From: an uncultured Collinsella sp.
GTDB taxonomy: Bacteria > Actinomycetota > Coriobacteriia > Coriobacteriales > Coriobacteriaceae
Direction of reading: 5' to 3'
DNA: 64,000 bases
Assembly (NCBI GenBank): GCA_902479135.1
Contig: CABSNU010000002.1
Location: forward strand, 1 to 64,000
A model generated the notes under the pieces. The model ran no database searches. It was given only the letters and a program-made list of their open reading frames with translations, and was not told the origin of the DNA. Made by a program: the position numbers and the translations under genes. This document shows, piece after piece, positions 1 through 8,190 of this stretch. The first letter of the stretch is position 1. Each line of letters begins with the position of its first letter.

Positions 1-544
1 CGATGGAGACCATGAGCTGGTCGCGCTTGTCGACCTCAAACTCAAGCCAGGCACCGCGGGACGGGATGATCTGGGCCTTGTAGATCTGCTTGCCCGAATC
101 CATCTCGGAGCTGTAGTACACGCCCGGAGAACGGACAAGCTGCGAGACGACGATACGCTCGGTACCGTTGATGATGAAGGTACCCTGATCGGTCATCATG
201 GGGAAGTCGCCCATGAAGACGAGCTGCTCCTTGATCTCGCCGGTCTCCTTGTTGGTGAGACGGACGTCGGTCAGAAGCGGGGCCTGATAGGTCATATCCT
301 TCTCGCGGCACTCCTCGACGGTGTGCGCGGGGTCGCCGAACTGATGCTCGCCGAAGGTAACCTCGAGAACATGGTTCTGGCTCTGGATGGGGCTGGATTC
401 CTTGAACGCCTCACGAAGGCCCTCGTCCTTAAAACGCTCAAAGGATTCCCTTTGAACAGAGATAAGGTTGGGGAGCTCCATGGCCTCCGGGATTTTCCCG
501 AAGCTGACGCGCTTGCGCTCAGTGGCAGTGTATGCGTAGGTCAC
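1..544 (-). CDS. rpoB: RNA polymerase beta subunit, N-terminal part (truncated by window edge)
   Basis: The first 181 codons of the beta subunit of DNA-dependent RNA polymerase are present; the gene runs off the left edge. The translation VTYAYTATERKRVSFGKI..., continuing through the protrusion-lobe region (GTFIINGTERIVVSQLVRSPG), is characteristic. The GTG start at 544 is chosen because AAGGAGG lies 8 nt upstream and no in-frame ATG gives a better N-terminus. Unlike the usual arrangement, galU separates it from rplL, so rpoB probably has its own promoter in the 318-bp gap. The rifampicin region lies outside the window. Confidence 0.97.
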   Translation of the reverse strand, partial: MTYAYTATERKRVSFGKIPEAMELPNLISVQRESFERFKDEGLREAFKESSPIQSQNHVLEVTFGEHQFGDPAHTVEECREKDMTYQAPLLTDVRLTNKETGEIKEQLVFMGDFPMMTDQGTFIINGTERIVVSQLVRSPGVYYSSEMDSGKQIYKAQIIPSRGAWLEFEVDKRDQLMVSI

Positions 545-617
545 CAGGTTTTTCCTCCTTCACGGAAATGCTCGGTGGGTTGGCGAGGCATAGCTTCGCC
601 AGTTATCGCAACCTAAT

Positions 618-645
618 AGTTTATCAGGTACCGACCGTTGAGCAA
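618..645 (-). promoter_or_regulatory. Candidate rpoB promoter
   Basis: On the minus strand TTGCTC (640-645) and TAAACT (618-623) are separated by 16 nt, about 75 nt before the rpoB start. The rest of the 545-862 gap holds the galU terminator and no other gene that I can support. Box matches are moderate, so this is a candidate only. Confidence 0.4.
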
Positions 646-808
646 GAAAAGCCTTGACGCGATTGAGTTTTTGGAGTAGCAAAGTTTTTCGACAGAAAAT
701 GCGCAGGTAGATGTGTGCGTATCGAACATTTGTTCATATGATTTCTGTGAACGAAGCCGAGGATGCACGCCTTTGACGGCGGAACGGAGGAAAGGCAACA
801 GCACGCAT

Positions 809-842
809 AAAAAAACGGGTGCAGACCGAAGCCTGCACCCGT
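809..842 (-). terminator. Intrinsic terminator of galU
   Basis: An ACGGGTGCAG-type stem with a short loop is followed on the minus strand by a run of seven T. It lies 21 nt after the galU stop and insulates rpoB from galU transcription. Confidence 0.85.
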
Positions 843-862
843 AAATATCGATGCCCGAAGGC

Positions 863-1771
863 TTACTTGCGCATCAAGCCGCCGCGCTCGTCGATGGCGT
901 CCCAGAAAGCGTCGGCGAAGCGAGGATCGCTTGCGGCCATGAGGGCGTTGGTGGCCATCCAGCCAGAGGGCGTACCGGTATCGTAGCCCGAAAGCGGGTC
1001 GATGACGACAGCGTACATAGCCTCGCGGTCGAGCGAACGAGCCATGGCGTCGGTGAGCTGGATCTCGCCGCCCTTGCCGGCCTGCTGATCGGCGAGCAGG
1101 TCCATGACCAGCGGGCTCAGCAGATAACGGCCGACGATGTACAGGTTGGAGGGAGCTGCCTCGGGGGCAGGCTTCTCAACCAGACCGCCGATACGCCAGA
1201 CAGCGCCCGGCTCGGCATCGGCAACATTCTCGAAGCCCTCGAGCGAGCCCACGCGGTCACCGGCGATAACGCCATAACGGCTGACTTCCTCGGGAGCGCA
1301 CGCGGCAACAGCGATAACGGAAGCGCCACCGTGCTCCTTGGAGACGGCAAGCATCTTATCGCAGATGTCGCGGTTGGGTACAACGTAGTCACCCAGAAGA
1401 ACCAGAAAGTTCTCCCCTGCCACGGCGTCGGCAGCAGAGCGAATGGCGTGACCGAGGCCCTTGGGCTCGTACTGGTAGCGGAAGTCAACCGGCATACCGC
1501 CCGCATGGGCGACGGCGTCGGCATAAGCGTTCTTGCCGCGCTCGCGCAGCAGGTTCTCGAGCGAGCGATCAGGCTGGAAGTAGCTCAGCAGCTCGGGCTT
1601 ACCGGGAGAGGTAACGATGATGGCGTCGTCGACCTCCTCGGGGTCGAGTGCCTCCTCGACGACGTACTGGATGACCGGCTTGTCGAGCACCGGCAGCATC
1701 TCTTTAGGCGTGCACTTGGTGCCAGGCAGAAAACGCGTGCCAAGACCGGCGGCGGGGATGATTGCCTTCAT
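863..1771 (-). CDS. galU: UTP-glucose-1-phosphate uridylyltransferase
   Basis: Cytosolic enzyme making UDP-glucose from UTP and glucose-1-phosphate, feeding envelope glycans and galactose metabolism. The 302-aa product has the usual GalU length and begins MKAIIPAAGLGTRFLPGTK, the nucleotide-binding signature, followed by PKEMLPVLDKPVIQYVVEEA. The ATG at 1771 is chosen over longer upstream extensions because AAAGGAT precedes it and the family N-terminus fits. It sits between rplL and rpoB, each side closed by its own terminator, so it is probably an independent transcription unit placed inside a normally contiguous ribosomal-RNA polymerase cluster. Confidence 0.95.
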   Translation of the reverse strand: MKAIIPAAGLGTRFLPGTKCTPKEMLPVLDKPVIQYVVEEALDPEEVDDAIIVTSPGKPELLSYFQPDRSLENLLRERGKNAYADAVAHAGGMPVDFRYQYEPKGLGHAIRSAADAVAGENFLVLLGDYVVPNRDICDKMLAVSKEHGGASVIAVAACAPEEVSRYGVIAGDRVGSLEGFENVADAEPGAVWRIGGLVEKPAPEAAPSNLYIVGRYLLSPLVMDLLADQQAGKGGEIQLTDAMARSLDREAMYAVVIDPLSGYDTGTPSGWMATNALMAASDPRFADAFWDAIDERGGLMRK

Positions 1772-1999
1772 GTTATTCAAAGATCCTTTCGCAGGCGCAC
1801 ATGCGCCCCATGCGTGCGGTATACAGCCGCAGACCAAATTGCGATACCGAAGTATCTTACTGCCGAAACCATGTATCACTACAAGGCAAAGACAATTCTT
1901 CAGCAGGTCAACGCAAATTATTGCTTGAATAGCGCAATTTTAGTGCCCCTCACGGACTGCCGGGCATGCGCCGAGTAACAGCTACCGAGGGGCCAAAAC

Positions 2000-2033
2000 A
2001 AAAAAGACGGGGCTCGCAATGCGAACCCCGTCT
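2000..2033 (-). terminator. Intrinsic terminator after rplL
   Basis: An AGACGGGG stem pairs with CCCCGTCT and is followed by TTTTTTGTTTT on the minus strand, 28 nt past the rplL stop. A full terminator here means transcripts starting at rplJ would not normally reach rpoB. Confidence 0.85.
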
Positions 2034-2060
2034 GCAAAGAAATCTGGCGAGAAAGCCTGA

Positions 2061-2438
2061 TTACTTGAGGGTGACAGCAGCGCCAGCAGCCTCGAGCTTC
2101 TCCTTGGCAGCCTCGGCGTCCTCCTTCTTGGCACCCTCGAGAACAGCCTTGGGAGCGCCCTCGACGACCTCCTTGGCCTCCTTCAGGCCAAGGTTGGTGA
2201 GCTCACGGACGGCCTTGATGACCTGGATCTTGTTGTCGCCGAAGCCCTCGAGCACGACGTCAAACTCGGTCTTCTCCTCGGCCTCAGCAGCGCCAGCAGC
2301 GGGAGCGGCGACAACGGCAGCAGGAGCAGCGGCGGAAACGCCGAAGGTGTCCTCGATAGCCTTGACGAGCTCGGAAGCCTCGAGAAGGGTCATTTCCTTA
2401 AGAGCATCGATGATCTCATCGGTGGTAAGCTTAGCCAT
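2061..2438 (-). CDS. rplL: 50S ribosomal protein L7/L12
   Basis: Stalk protein of the large ribosomal subunit that recruits translation GTPases. The 125-aa product has the N-terminal dimerisation helices (MAKLTTDEIIDALKEMTLLE), an Ala-rich hinge near residues 40-60 and the conserved C-terminal domain ending AAGAAVTLK. Start at 2438 is set by AAAGGAC upstream; a longer in-frame extension begins MHRHGNR and does not belong to the family. It is co-transcribed with rplJ, 102 nt upstream. Confidence 0.97.
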   Translation of the reverse strand: MAKLTTDEIIDALKEMTLLEASELVKAIEDTFGVSAAAPAAVVAAPAAGAAEAEEKTEFDVVLEGFGDNKIQVIKAVRELTNLGLKEAKEVVEGAPKAVLEGAKKEDAEAAKEKLEAAGAAVTLK

Positions 2439-2540
2439 TTCTAAGTCCTTTCGGTTTCCGTGTCTGTGCACGGAGATCAGTTAAAACACGGCGCGAATGC
2501 GCCAGGGGTGCGGCGTTGCCGCCGCGGGTGAAAACAGCGA

Positions 2541-3062
2541 CTAGGCTGCCTTCTGCTCGGAGACCTGCTGGATCGAACGAGCGAGACCAGAGGAAACGCC
2601 GTTGACGCAGACAGCGATGTCGCGAGCGAAACCGGAGATGAGACCGGCGATCTGGCCGAGAAGCTGGTCCTTGGTGGGCAGCTCGGCGATAGCCTTAACA
2701 TCATCAGCGGAAACGGCCTTGCCGTCGGAGATACCGCCCTTGATCTCAAGGACGCCCTTGGACTTAGCGGAGAAGTCCTTAAGGGCCTTAGCGGCCTCGA
2801 CCGGCTCGGTCTCGTAGAACACATAAGCGACGGGGCCGGCGAGAATCTCGTCGATCTCGGGCTGCTCCTGGTTCTTGAGGGCGATCTTGACCAGGTTGTT
2901 CTTGTAGACCTTCATCTCGGCGCCGCACTCGCGAAGCTGATGACGCAGCTCCTGAGCCTGCTTAACCGTCAGACCGTTGTAGTTGACGACGAACAGACCG
3001 GCGTTCTCGGCGATACGGGACTCGATCTCTGCAACCTTGTCGATTTTGTACTGCTGGGGCAT
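2541..3062 (-). CDS. rplJ: 50S ribosomal protein L10
   Basis: Stalk base protein that carries L7/L12 dimers and in many bacteria represses its own operon by binding the mRNA leader. The 173-aa product starts MPQQYKIDKVAEIESRIAEN, with the globular 23S-binding part in the first 130 residues and a C-terminal helix for L12 binding. GGAGGTG sits 6 nt before the ATG. The 5' region contains a leader with an attenuator-like hairpin and a strong promoter, and the gene lies about 31.5 kb away from rplKA, its usual neighbour. Confidence 0.97.
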   Translation of the reverse strand: MPQQYKIDKVAEIESRIAENAGLFVVNYNGLTVKQAQELRHQLRECGAEMKVYKNNLVKIALKNQEQPEIDEILAGPVAYVFYETEPVEAAKALKDFSAKSKGVLEIKGGISDGKAVSADDVKAIAELPTKDQLLGQIAGLISGFARDIAVCVNGVSSGLARSIQQVSEQKAA

Positions 3063-3270
3063 GAATTACACCTCCTCGAATTCTTTCCGGGCACGGTCCG
3101 CCACAAGGACGTGACGGGGGCATGTCCAAAAAGAAAGCCCCCGCGCTGCATGAGCGACGGGGGCGAGAAGACATATCTACTCGACCACCTCGGCTGGCGG
3201 GAAGTCCCATTAAGCTCGCGGGTAAGACCCGTTTGCGCCGGCTGTCTCTGGCAGCGGATTCGTGCGTGAA
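3063..3270 (-). promoter_or_regulatory. rplJL mRNA leader (L10-leader type)
   Basis: About 210 nt of untranslated leader separates the promoter from rplJ. It folds into several hairpins on the minus strand, one of them terminator-like. Position and length match the L10 leaders known upstream of rplJL in many bacteria, where L10 or the L10-L12 complex binds. I could not fit the covariance model by eye. Confidence 0.6.
3127..3164 (-). terminator. Attenuator-like hairpin in the rplJ leader
   Basis: GCCCCCG pairs with CGGGGGC and is followed on the minus strand by TTTCTTTTT. It lies inside the leader, about 65 nt before rplJ, so read-through is required for rplJL expression. Confidence 0.65.
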
Positions 3271-3278
3271 CCGAAAGT

Positions 3279-3307
3279 ATTATGGCGGGGACCCCGGCGT
3301 CGGTCAA
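3279..3307 (-). promoter_or_regulatory. Promoter of rplJL
   Basis: TTGACC (3302-3307) and CATAAT (3279-3284) are separated by exactly 17 nt on the minus strand. Each box differs from the sigma-70 consensus at one position. Confidence 0.75.
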
Positions 3308-3341
3308 CGGGCGCGAGGATTCGTACACAAACCCTGCATAC

Positions 3342-3470
3342 GCTCCGGTCCGAGGGGCCGGGTTGAGATTTTCGCTCGGTCAAGTCCTGGCTCGCACGAA
3401 GAGCACATTAAGTGCTCTTCGGCTCGTGCGGAATCTACGAAAATCTCAACCCGGCCCCTCGGACCGGAGC
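3342..3470. repeat. Long inverted repeat with 33-bp perfect arms and an inner hairpin
   Basis: The arm at 3342-3374 (starting GCTCCGGTCCGAGGGG) is perfectly complementary to 3438-3470. Inside it a second stem forms from GAAGAGCAC and GTGCTCTTC around ATTAA. No ORF is supported. The element fills most of the gap between the rplJ promoter and the aminotransferase gene and resembles a small palindromic mobile or structured element. Confidence 0.85.
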
Positions 3471-3565
3471 TGCGGTAACTTTGCTGCGAATCCTCGTGTC
3501 CGTTGAGCGACGTGCCCCACTCATAATGCTTGGGTCGGTGGGCTGATGTGTTGCATCCCTGAGGG

Positions 3566-4702
3566 CTAAAAGGTTGAAAGGAAGGTGGACAGGCGGTGGA
3601 GGCCTTCGTCTAGGTCTTTGTCGGAGACGCAGTAGCTTAGGCGGATATGGCCTTCGGTTCCGAAGCAGTTTCCGGGAACTAGGGCTACGTTGGCCTCTTT
3701 GATGGCTTTGATGCAGAAGTCTTCGCTGGTTAGGCCGAACTTTTTGATGCTCGGGAAAGTGTAGAAGGCTCCTGCGGGCTCTACTACGTCGAGGCCCATG
3801 TTGTTGAGGGCTGTAAGAACGCGTTCGCGGCGGGCTCGGTAGACTTTGAGCATGGGGGTTGGGTCGACGGTCAGGGCTCGCGCCGCGGCGTCCATCTCGA
3901 AGGAGACGGCGCTCGATACTAGGTATTGGTGAGCTTTTGCGATCTCGGCGATGACGGGGGCTGCGGCTACGAGCCAGCCCAGGCGCCAGCCGGTCATGGC
4001 CCAGGGCTTGGAGAAGCTCTCGATGACTACCGTCTGCTCGCGTAGCTCCGGGTGGCGCTGGGCAAAGCGCTCGTAGCCATCCACATAAACCAGGCGGTTG
4101 TATACGTCGTCGCAGACCACGTAGATGCCCGCCTGTTCTGCCACGTGTGCCACGGCGTCGAGCGATGCCGCGTTGAGGATGCAGCCTGTAGGATTGTTGG
4201 GCGTGCAGATGACAATGGCCTTGGTCGCCGGCGTCACGCAAGCACGAAGTGCGTCCTCGTCAATCTGAAATTGCGCAGGCTCCGTATCCAAAAAGACCGC
4301 CTTGGCATGGTTGGCCACGACGATGCTTTCGTACAGGCCAAAGGCAGGCGTGGGGATAATGACCTCGTCGCCGGGGTTGAGCATAGCCATGAATGTTGCC
4401 GACAGGGCCTCGGTCGCGCCGTCGGTTAGGATGACCTCGTCGGCCGAAAACGTAAGGCCCGCGTCCCCCATGTAGGCAGATAACGCCTCACGCAGGGCGG
4501 GACGACCGTTGTTGGGCGGATAGTGCGTGTCACCGCGGTCCAGTGCGGCGGTCACCTCGGCACTAATCATATCGGGCGTGGGAAAATCGGGCTCGCCGAG
4601 CGCAAGCGCGATGCACCCCGGATGCTGGGCGGCGAGCGCGTTAATCCGACGGATGCCGGAGGGCTTGAGCGTGGCAAGCGAGGTATTCATGGGCAGACGC
4701 AT
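3566..4702 (-). CDS. Pyridoxal-phosphate aminotransferase (class I/II)
   Basis: Cytosolic PLP-dependent enzyme transferring amino groups between an amino acid and a 2-oxoacid; substrate uncertain, with aspartate or aromatic/branched amino acids possible. The 378-aa product has the fold-type I landmarks: GEPDF near residue 37, CTPNNPTG near 166-173, and the Schiff-base lysine K232 in ESFSKPWAMTGWRLGW. Start at 4702 is supported by AAAGGAA 5-6 nt upstream; a second Met four codons in has no such site. It is followed by the rplJ promoter region and is divergent from the gene at 4796. Confidence 0.9.
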   Translation of the reverse strand: MRLPMNTSLATLKPSGIRRINALAAQHPGCIALALGEPDFPTPDMISAEVTAALDRGDTHYPPNNGRPALREALSAYMGDAGLTFSADEVILTDGATEALSATFMAMLNPGDEVIIPTPAFGLYESIVVANHAKAVFLDTEPAQFQIDEDALRACVTPATKAIVICTPNNPTGCILNAASLDAVAHVAEQAGIYVVCDDVYNRLVYVDGYERFAQRHPELREQTVVIESFSKPWAMTGWRLGWLVAAAPVIAEIAKAHQYLVSSAVSFEMDAAARALTVDPTPMLKVYRARRERVLTALNNMGLDVVEPAGAFYTFPSIKKFGLTSEDFCIKAIKEANVALVPGNCFGTEGHIRLSYCVSDKDLDEGLHRLSTFLSTF

Positions 4703-4795
4703 GGCGTTCCTTTCGTAAGGGTTGCACTAGGATAGCGCGGCGGGGCGCCACCAGACGGTGTAACCTAAACGGAAACCAACCGGAAAGGAGGCAGC

Positions 4796-5437
4796 ATGGA
4801 GACGACCGCACGCGGCGATGTACCAAAAACACTGCAAACCATTGCGTATATCAGCATTCCCAATAGCGCCGATCTTGAGTTTTTGCTCTGGGACCTGCAG
4901 GATGCCATCACCGCCTATGCACAGCTTTCCGGCACTGTACTCCCCCGCCCAGTCGACTTGAAGGCAAATGACACCGGCAGCGTTGCCGATGGCATCGTGC
5001 TGGCCATTGAAGATGTGGCTGACGATGAGACGTTGACAGCTATCGAGCAGGCGCTTGAGCGCTTTGGCGGTACGGGAACGCGCGTCTATGCCGCGATTCG
5101 AGCCGCACAAGAGGGCACTGAGCAGGCGCGTGAGACCGCCGTTCGCCTGCACAAGGCATGTGAGCGCCATGACCAATTGTGGTGTGGCGGCGTTGCCATC
5201 TGCGCTGGCAGCGGCATTGCGGCGCTTCGCCATTCCCCACGCATGGGCCTCTTGCGCCGACCATTTTCGGAGGCCATGGATAAGCTTGTGGGCGCTGTGC
5301 GCATGGGCTGCTCGGTTGAGCACGCACAACTGCTTGGCGGTGGCGGCGTCTCGAATTTTGACCCGGACGGCGTCATCACCGTCAAGCCGGCAATCCCCAC
5401 CTGGCTTTGGCGCTTAGCCACAAGGCACTGCGGTTAG
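4796..5437 (+). CDS. Unrecognised protein, possibly flavodoxin-like
   Basis: The 213-aa product is not one I recognise with confidence. A strong AAGGAGG lies 5 nt before the ATG, codon use matches its neighbours, and it has no signal peptide or membrane segment. The layout, with an N-terminal YISIPNSADLEFLLWDLQDAI segment and a Gly-rich WCGGVAICAGSGIAAL segment near residues 127-142, is reminiscent of NAD(P)H-dependent FMN reductase-like or flavodoxin-like proteins, but the motif match is weak. It stands alone, divergent from the aminotransferase and followed by a decayed aldolase fragment. Confidence 0.75.
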   Translation: METTARGDVPKTLQTIAYISIPNSADLEFLLWDLQDAITAYAQLSGTVLPRPVDLKANDTGSVADGIVLAIEDVADDETLTAIEQALERFGGTGTRVYAAIRAAQEGTEQARETAVRLHKACERHDQLWCGGVAICAGSGIAALRHSPRMGLLRRPFSEAMDKLVGAVRMGCSVEHAQLLGGGGVSNFDPDGVITVKPAIPTWLWRLATRHCG

Positions 5438-5448
5438 CGAGCCGTTAA

Positions 5449-5589
5449 TCCTCTGCGAGAAACGTCGATGAGTACCTCAGCGACAAGAGTAGTATTGCCC
5501 GCGGCGGTACCCGGATGGTTAAGTCCGCCCTCTTTGCCGATGGCGACTTTAGCCAGGTCGAGCAAATCACGCCAGGCAACAATATGGCC
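5449..5589 (+). pseudogene. eda: C-terminal remnant of KDPG/KHG aldolase
   Basis: One frame reads RNVDEYLSDKSSIARGGTRM and then VKSALFADGDFSQVEQIT. This closely resembles the C-terminal segment of 2-dehydro-3-deoxyphosphogluconate aldolase, typically N(V/L)xEYL...ACGGTWMVK..L...GDFxxIxxLT. The frame is closed by TAA at 5446-5448, no start or active-site part remains, and the fragment ends against the convergent uxaC stop. KDPG aldolase is the expected last enzyme of the neighbouring glucuronate pathway, which supports the reading. Family identification is by eye. Confidence 0.65.
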
Positions 5590-5590
5590 C

Positions 5591-7006
5591 CTAGCGATTC
5601 AGGTCAAAGCCAAAATAGCTGCGCGCATTGTTGTAAGAGATATCCTCCACCAACTTGCCCAGGCACTCCTCGTCATCCGGAACGCGACCCTGCTCCGCCC
5701 ACTCGGCAAGCAGGCCACAGAGCACGCGACGAAAATACTCGTGTCGTGGATAGCTCAAAAAGCTACGCGAGTCAGTCAACATGCCAGTGAAATTGCCAAG
5801 CAGGCTCTCCTGCGCAAACACGCTCAGTTGCTTCCTGATGCCATCGAACGCATCGTGAAACCACCATGCGCACCCCAACTGCAGCTTTTGGCGACACCCT
5901 CCCTGGAAGGACTGCATCAGCGTCGCCAGGCCCATCCATTGGCTCTCGTCCAGCGAATAGAGAATGGTTTTTGGAAGCGCTCCTTCCCCATTAGCCGCAT
6001 CGAGCAAGCTTGCAAGCTCGGAAACAAACCCCGCCTGATCACCGCATGAGTCAAATCCCGCATCCGCGCCTACGGACATATATCCGGCAGAGTTTGCGTT
6101 ACGCAGGCAATTCATATGCAATTGGAGCGCCCATCCACGACGTTCATACTCCCCCATCAGATGAAGCGTCAACGCCGTCTGGTACGCATCAACGTCTTCA
6201 TGCGACAACGTCTTTCCGCACAATGCGTTGTCAACGATTCTCTGGAGCCCGCTATCGTCCGCCCAAGCAAACCTAAAGGAGTTCATGCCGTGATCGGCCA
6301 GACGACAACCCTGGGCATGGAAGTATCCGACGCGCCCCGAAGCGGCCTCCTTGATCGCATCCCAAGTTGCAACCTCCAGTCCCGCGGCACTGGATAGTTG
6401 CTCAAGATACTCGGAAAACGTTGGCTTATCGATTCCCATCAGGCCGTCGGGCCTAAACGTCGGAAGCACCATAGCAGCACCTGCAGACTGGCGCATCTTC
6501 CGATGCCAGGAAAGGTCACTCACGGGATCATCCGTAGTGCAAACACAGTGCACGTCAAATAAGCGCATCAGGCCCCGAGCTGAAAAATCGGGTTCTGCGA
6601 TTCTCGCGTTTGCGCGCTCCCAAATCTCGGCGGCATTCTTTCCGCAAATTGTGAGATCGATCCCAAATGCTCGTCTCAGTTCCAAATGGCTCCACTCGTA
6701 GAGTGGATTACCGTATGCGCGTTCCATAGTATGAACGTAGGCAAGAAACTTGTCATACGGCTCTCCATCCCCCGTGATCAGACGCTCCGGCACGCCATTT
6801 GCACGCATGAGACGCCACTTGTAGTGGTCACCCGCCCCCTCATCGCAAATCCAAAGCCGAGTGAGGTCATCGAAACGCTTGTCCTCGCAAATCTGCTGGG
6901 GATCCAAATGGCAATGGTAATCGATAATGGGCATGTGCTCGGCATGGTCGTGATAGAGCTTGCGGGCCAATGGCGTAGCGAGTAAAAAGTCATCATTTAA
7001 AAGCAT
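5591..7006 (-). CDS. uxaC: Glucuronate isomerase
   Basis: Converts D-glucuronate to D-fructuronate (and galacturonate to tagaturonate), the first intracellular step of uronate catabolism. The 471-aa product has the family length and the amidohydrolase-like metal motif DYHCHLDP with H31 and H33; ESLLGNFTGMLTDSRSFLSYPRHEYFRR near the C-terminus is typical of UxaC. AAAGG lies before the ATG at 7006. It is the last gene of the glucuronide operon, separated from uxuA by 68 nt that contain a terminator-like hairpin, so it may be made in lower amounts or separately. Confidence 0.95.
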   Translation of the reverse strand: MLLNDDFLLATPLARKLYHDHAEHMPIIDYHCHLDPQQICEDKRFDDLTRLWICDEGAGDHYKWRLMRANGVPERLITGDGEPYDKFLAYVHTMERAYGNPLYEWSHLELRRAFGIDLTICGKNAAEIWERANARIAEPDFSARGLMRLFDVHCVCTTDDPVSDLSWHRKMRQSAGAAMVLPTFRPDGLMGIDKPTFSEYLEQLSSAAGLEVATWDAIKEAASGRVGYFHAQGCRLADHGMNSFRFAWADDSGLQRIVDNALCGKTLSHEDVDAYQTALTLHLMGEYERRGWALQLHMNCLRNANSAGYMSVGADAGFDSCGDQAGFVSELASLLDAANGEGALPKTILYSLDESQWMGLATLMQSFQGGCRQKLQLGCAWWFHDAFDGIRKQLSVFAQESLLGNFTGMLTDSRSFLSYPRHEYFRRVLCGLLAEWAEQGRVPDDEECLGKLVEDISYNNARSYFGFDLNR

Positions 7007-7020
7007 GATCTATACCTTTT

Positions 7021-7053
7021 CAAAAACGGGTACAGAGCAAAGCTCCGTACCCA
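7021..7053 (-). terminator. Intercistronic terminator-like hairpin between uxuA and uxaC
   Basis: GGGTACGGAGC pairs with GCTCTGTACCC and is followed by GTTTTTG on the minus strand. It lies just before the uxaC ribosome-binding site and would cause partial termination or protect the 3' end of uxuA mRNA. Confidence 0.65.
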
Positions 7054-7074
7054 TAAGCAATCAAATGCGGTGGA

Positions 7075-8178
7075 CTATATCTGTCCTTTGTCGACAAAAC
7101 CAGCCTTCTCAAGCGCTTCCCACATGCCGTTAATGTAGGCAATGCCTAAGGCGCGATCATAGAGACCGTAGCCTGGACGCCCTGTTTCACCCCAGATCAT
7201 GCGACCGTGGTCGGGGCGAATGTAGCCCTCAAAACCGTTGTCATGGAGAGCTTTCATCATGCGATACATGTCGAGCGAGCCGCATTCACTCGGGTGAGGC
7301 GCCTCGTAGAAATCCTTGTTAGCGGAGTTCTCGGGCGCGATGTACTTGATATTGCGCATATGCACAAAGTGAATACGCCCGCGCTGCGTAAACTCGGAAA
7401 GAATGGAATAGACATCGTTTCCAGGCTCCTCGGCAATCGAACCGCAGCAAAGCGTGATGCCGTTATAGGGCGTATCGACAGTGCGACAAAGCCAGTCGAG
7501 GTCCTCGCGGTTCTTGATGATTCGCGGAAGGCCAAACATGGAGTAGGGCGGGTCATCAGGATGAATAGCCATCTTGACATCGCATTCCTCGCAGGTGGGC
7601 ATAATAGCCTCGAGGAAGTAGACGAGGTTCTCGCGTAGCTTATCCTCATCGATATCTCGATAGGCCTCAAACAAACCCTTTACCTGCGCCAAGCGCTCGG
7701 GCTCCCAGCCGGGCAGCGTAAAATCGCCGGAACCGTGAGCAACCGTGTCGATAATCTCCTGCGGGTCATCGGGGATATTCTTCTTGATAAAGGCCAGCGT
7801 TGACGACCCGTCGGGCAAGCGGTAGTCCAAGTCACTCTTGACCCAGTCAAACACCGGCATGAAGTTATAGCAGATGACCTTGACGCCCTCGGCAGCGAGG
7901 TTGCGAATCGTTTCCTTGTAGTTCTCGATGTATCGATCGCGCGTGGGCAAGCCGATCTTGATGTCGTCATGAATGTTGACGGATTCGATCACTTTAAGCG
8001 TCAGGCCGTTGTGTTCAATCATCTTGCGAAGCGCGTGAATGCGCCCACGAGGCCAAACCTCACCCGCGGGGATGTCGAACAGCGTACCGACGATGCCGCG
8101 CACACCCGGAATCTGGCGCACTTGCTCCAATGTGATTTTCTCTTCTTTGGGACCGTACCAGCGAAACGTGAGTTCCAT
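7075..8178 (-). CDS. uxuA: Mannonate dehydratase
   Basis: Dehydrates D-mannonate to 2-keto-3-deoxygluconate (KDG), the third step of glucuronate breakdown. The 367-aa product begins MELTFRWYGPKEEKITLEQVRQIPG and contains CYNFMPVFDWVKSDLDY and MAIHPDDPP, all typical of UxuA (TIM barrel, Fe2+/Mn2+ dependent), plus a C-terminal DHGRMIWGE segment. AGGAGG precedes the ATG. It lies 12 nt downstream of uxuB in the same operon. Confidence 0.96.
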   Translation of the reverse strand: MELTFRWYGPKEEKITLEQVRQIPGVRGIVGTLFDIPAGEVWPRGRIHALRKMIEHNGLTLKVIESVNIHDDIKIGLPTRDRYIENYKETIRNLAAEGVKVICYNFMPVFDWVKSDLDYRLPDGSSTLAFIKKNIPDDPQEIIDTVAHGSGDFTLPGWEPERLAQVKGLFEAYRDIDEDKLRENLVYFLEAIMPTCEECDVKMAIHPDDPPYSMFGLPRIIKNREDLDWLCRTVDTPYNGITLCCGSIAEEPGNDVYSILSEFTQRGRIHFVHMRNIKYIAPENSANKDFYEAPHPSECGSLDMYRMMKALHDNGFEGYIRPDHGRMIWGETGRPGYGLYDRALGIAYINGMWEALEKAGFVDKGQI

Positions 8179-8190
8179 AGTTCTGCCTCC

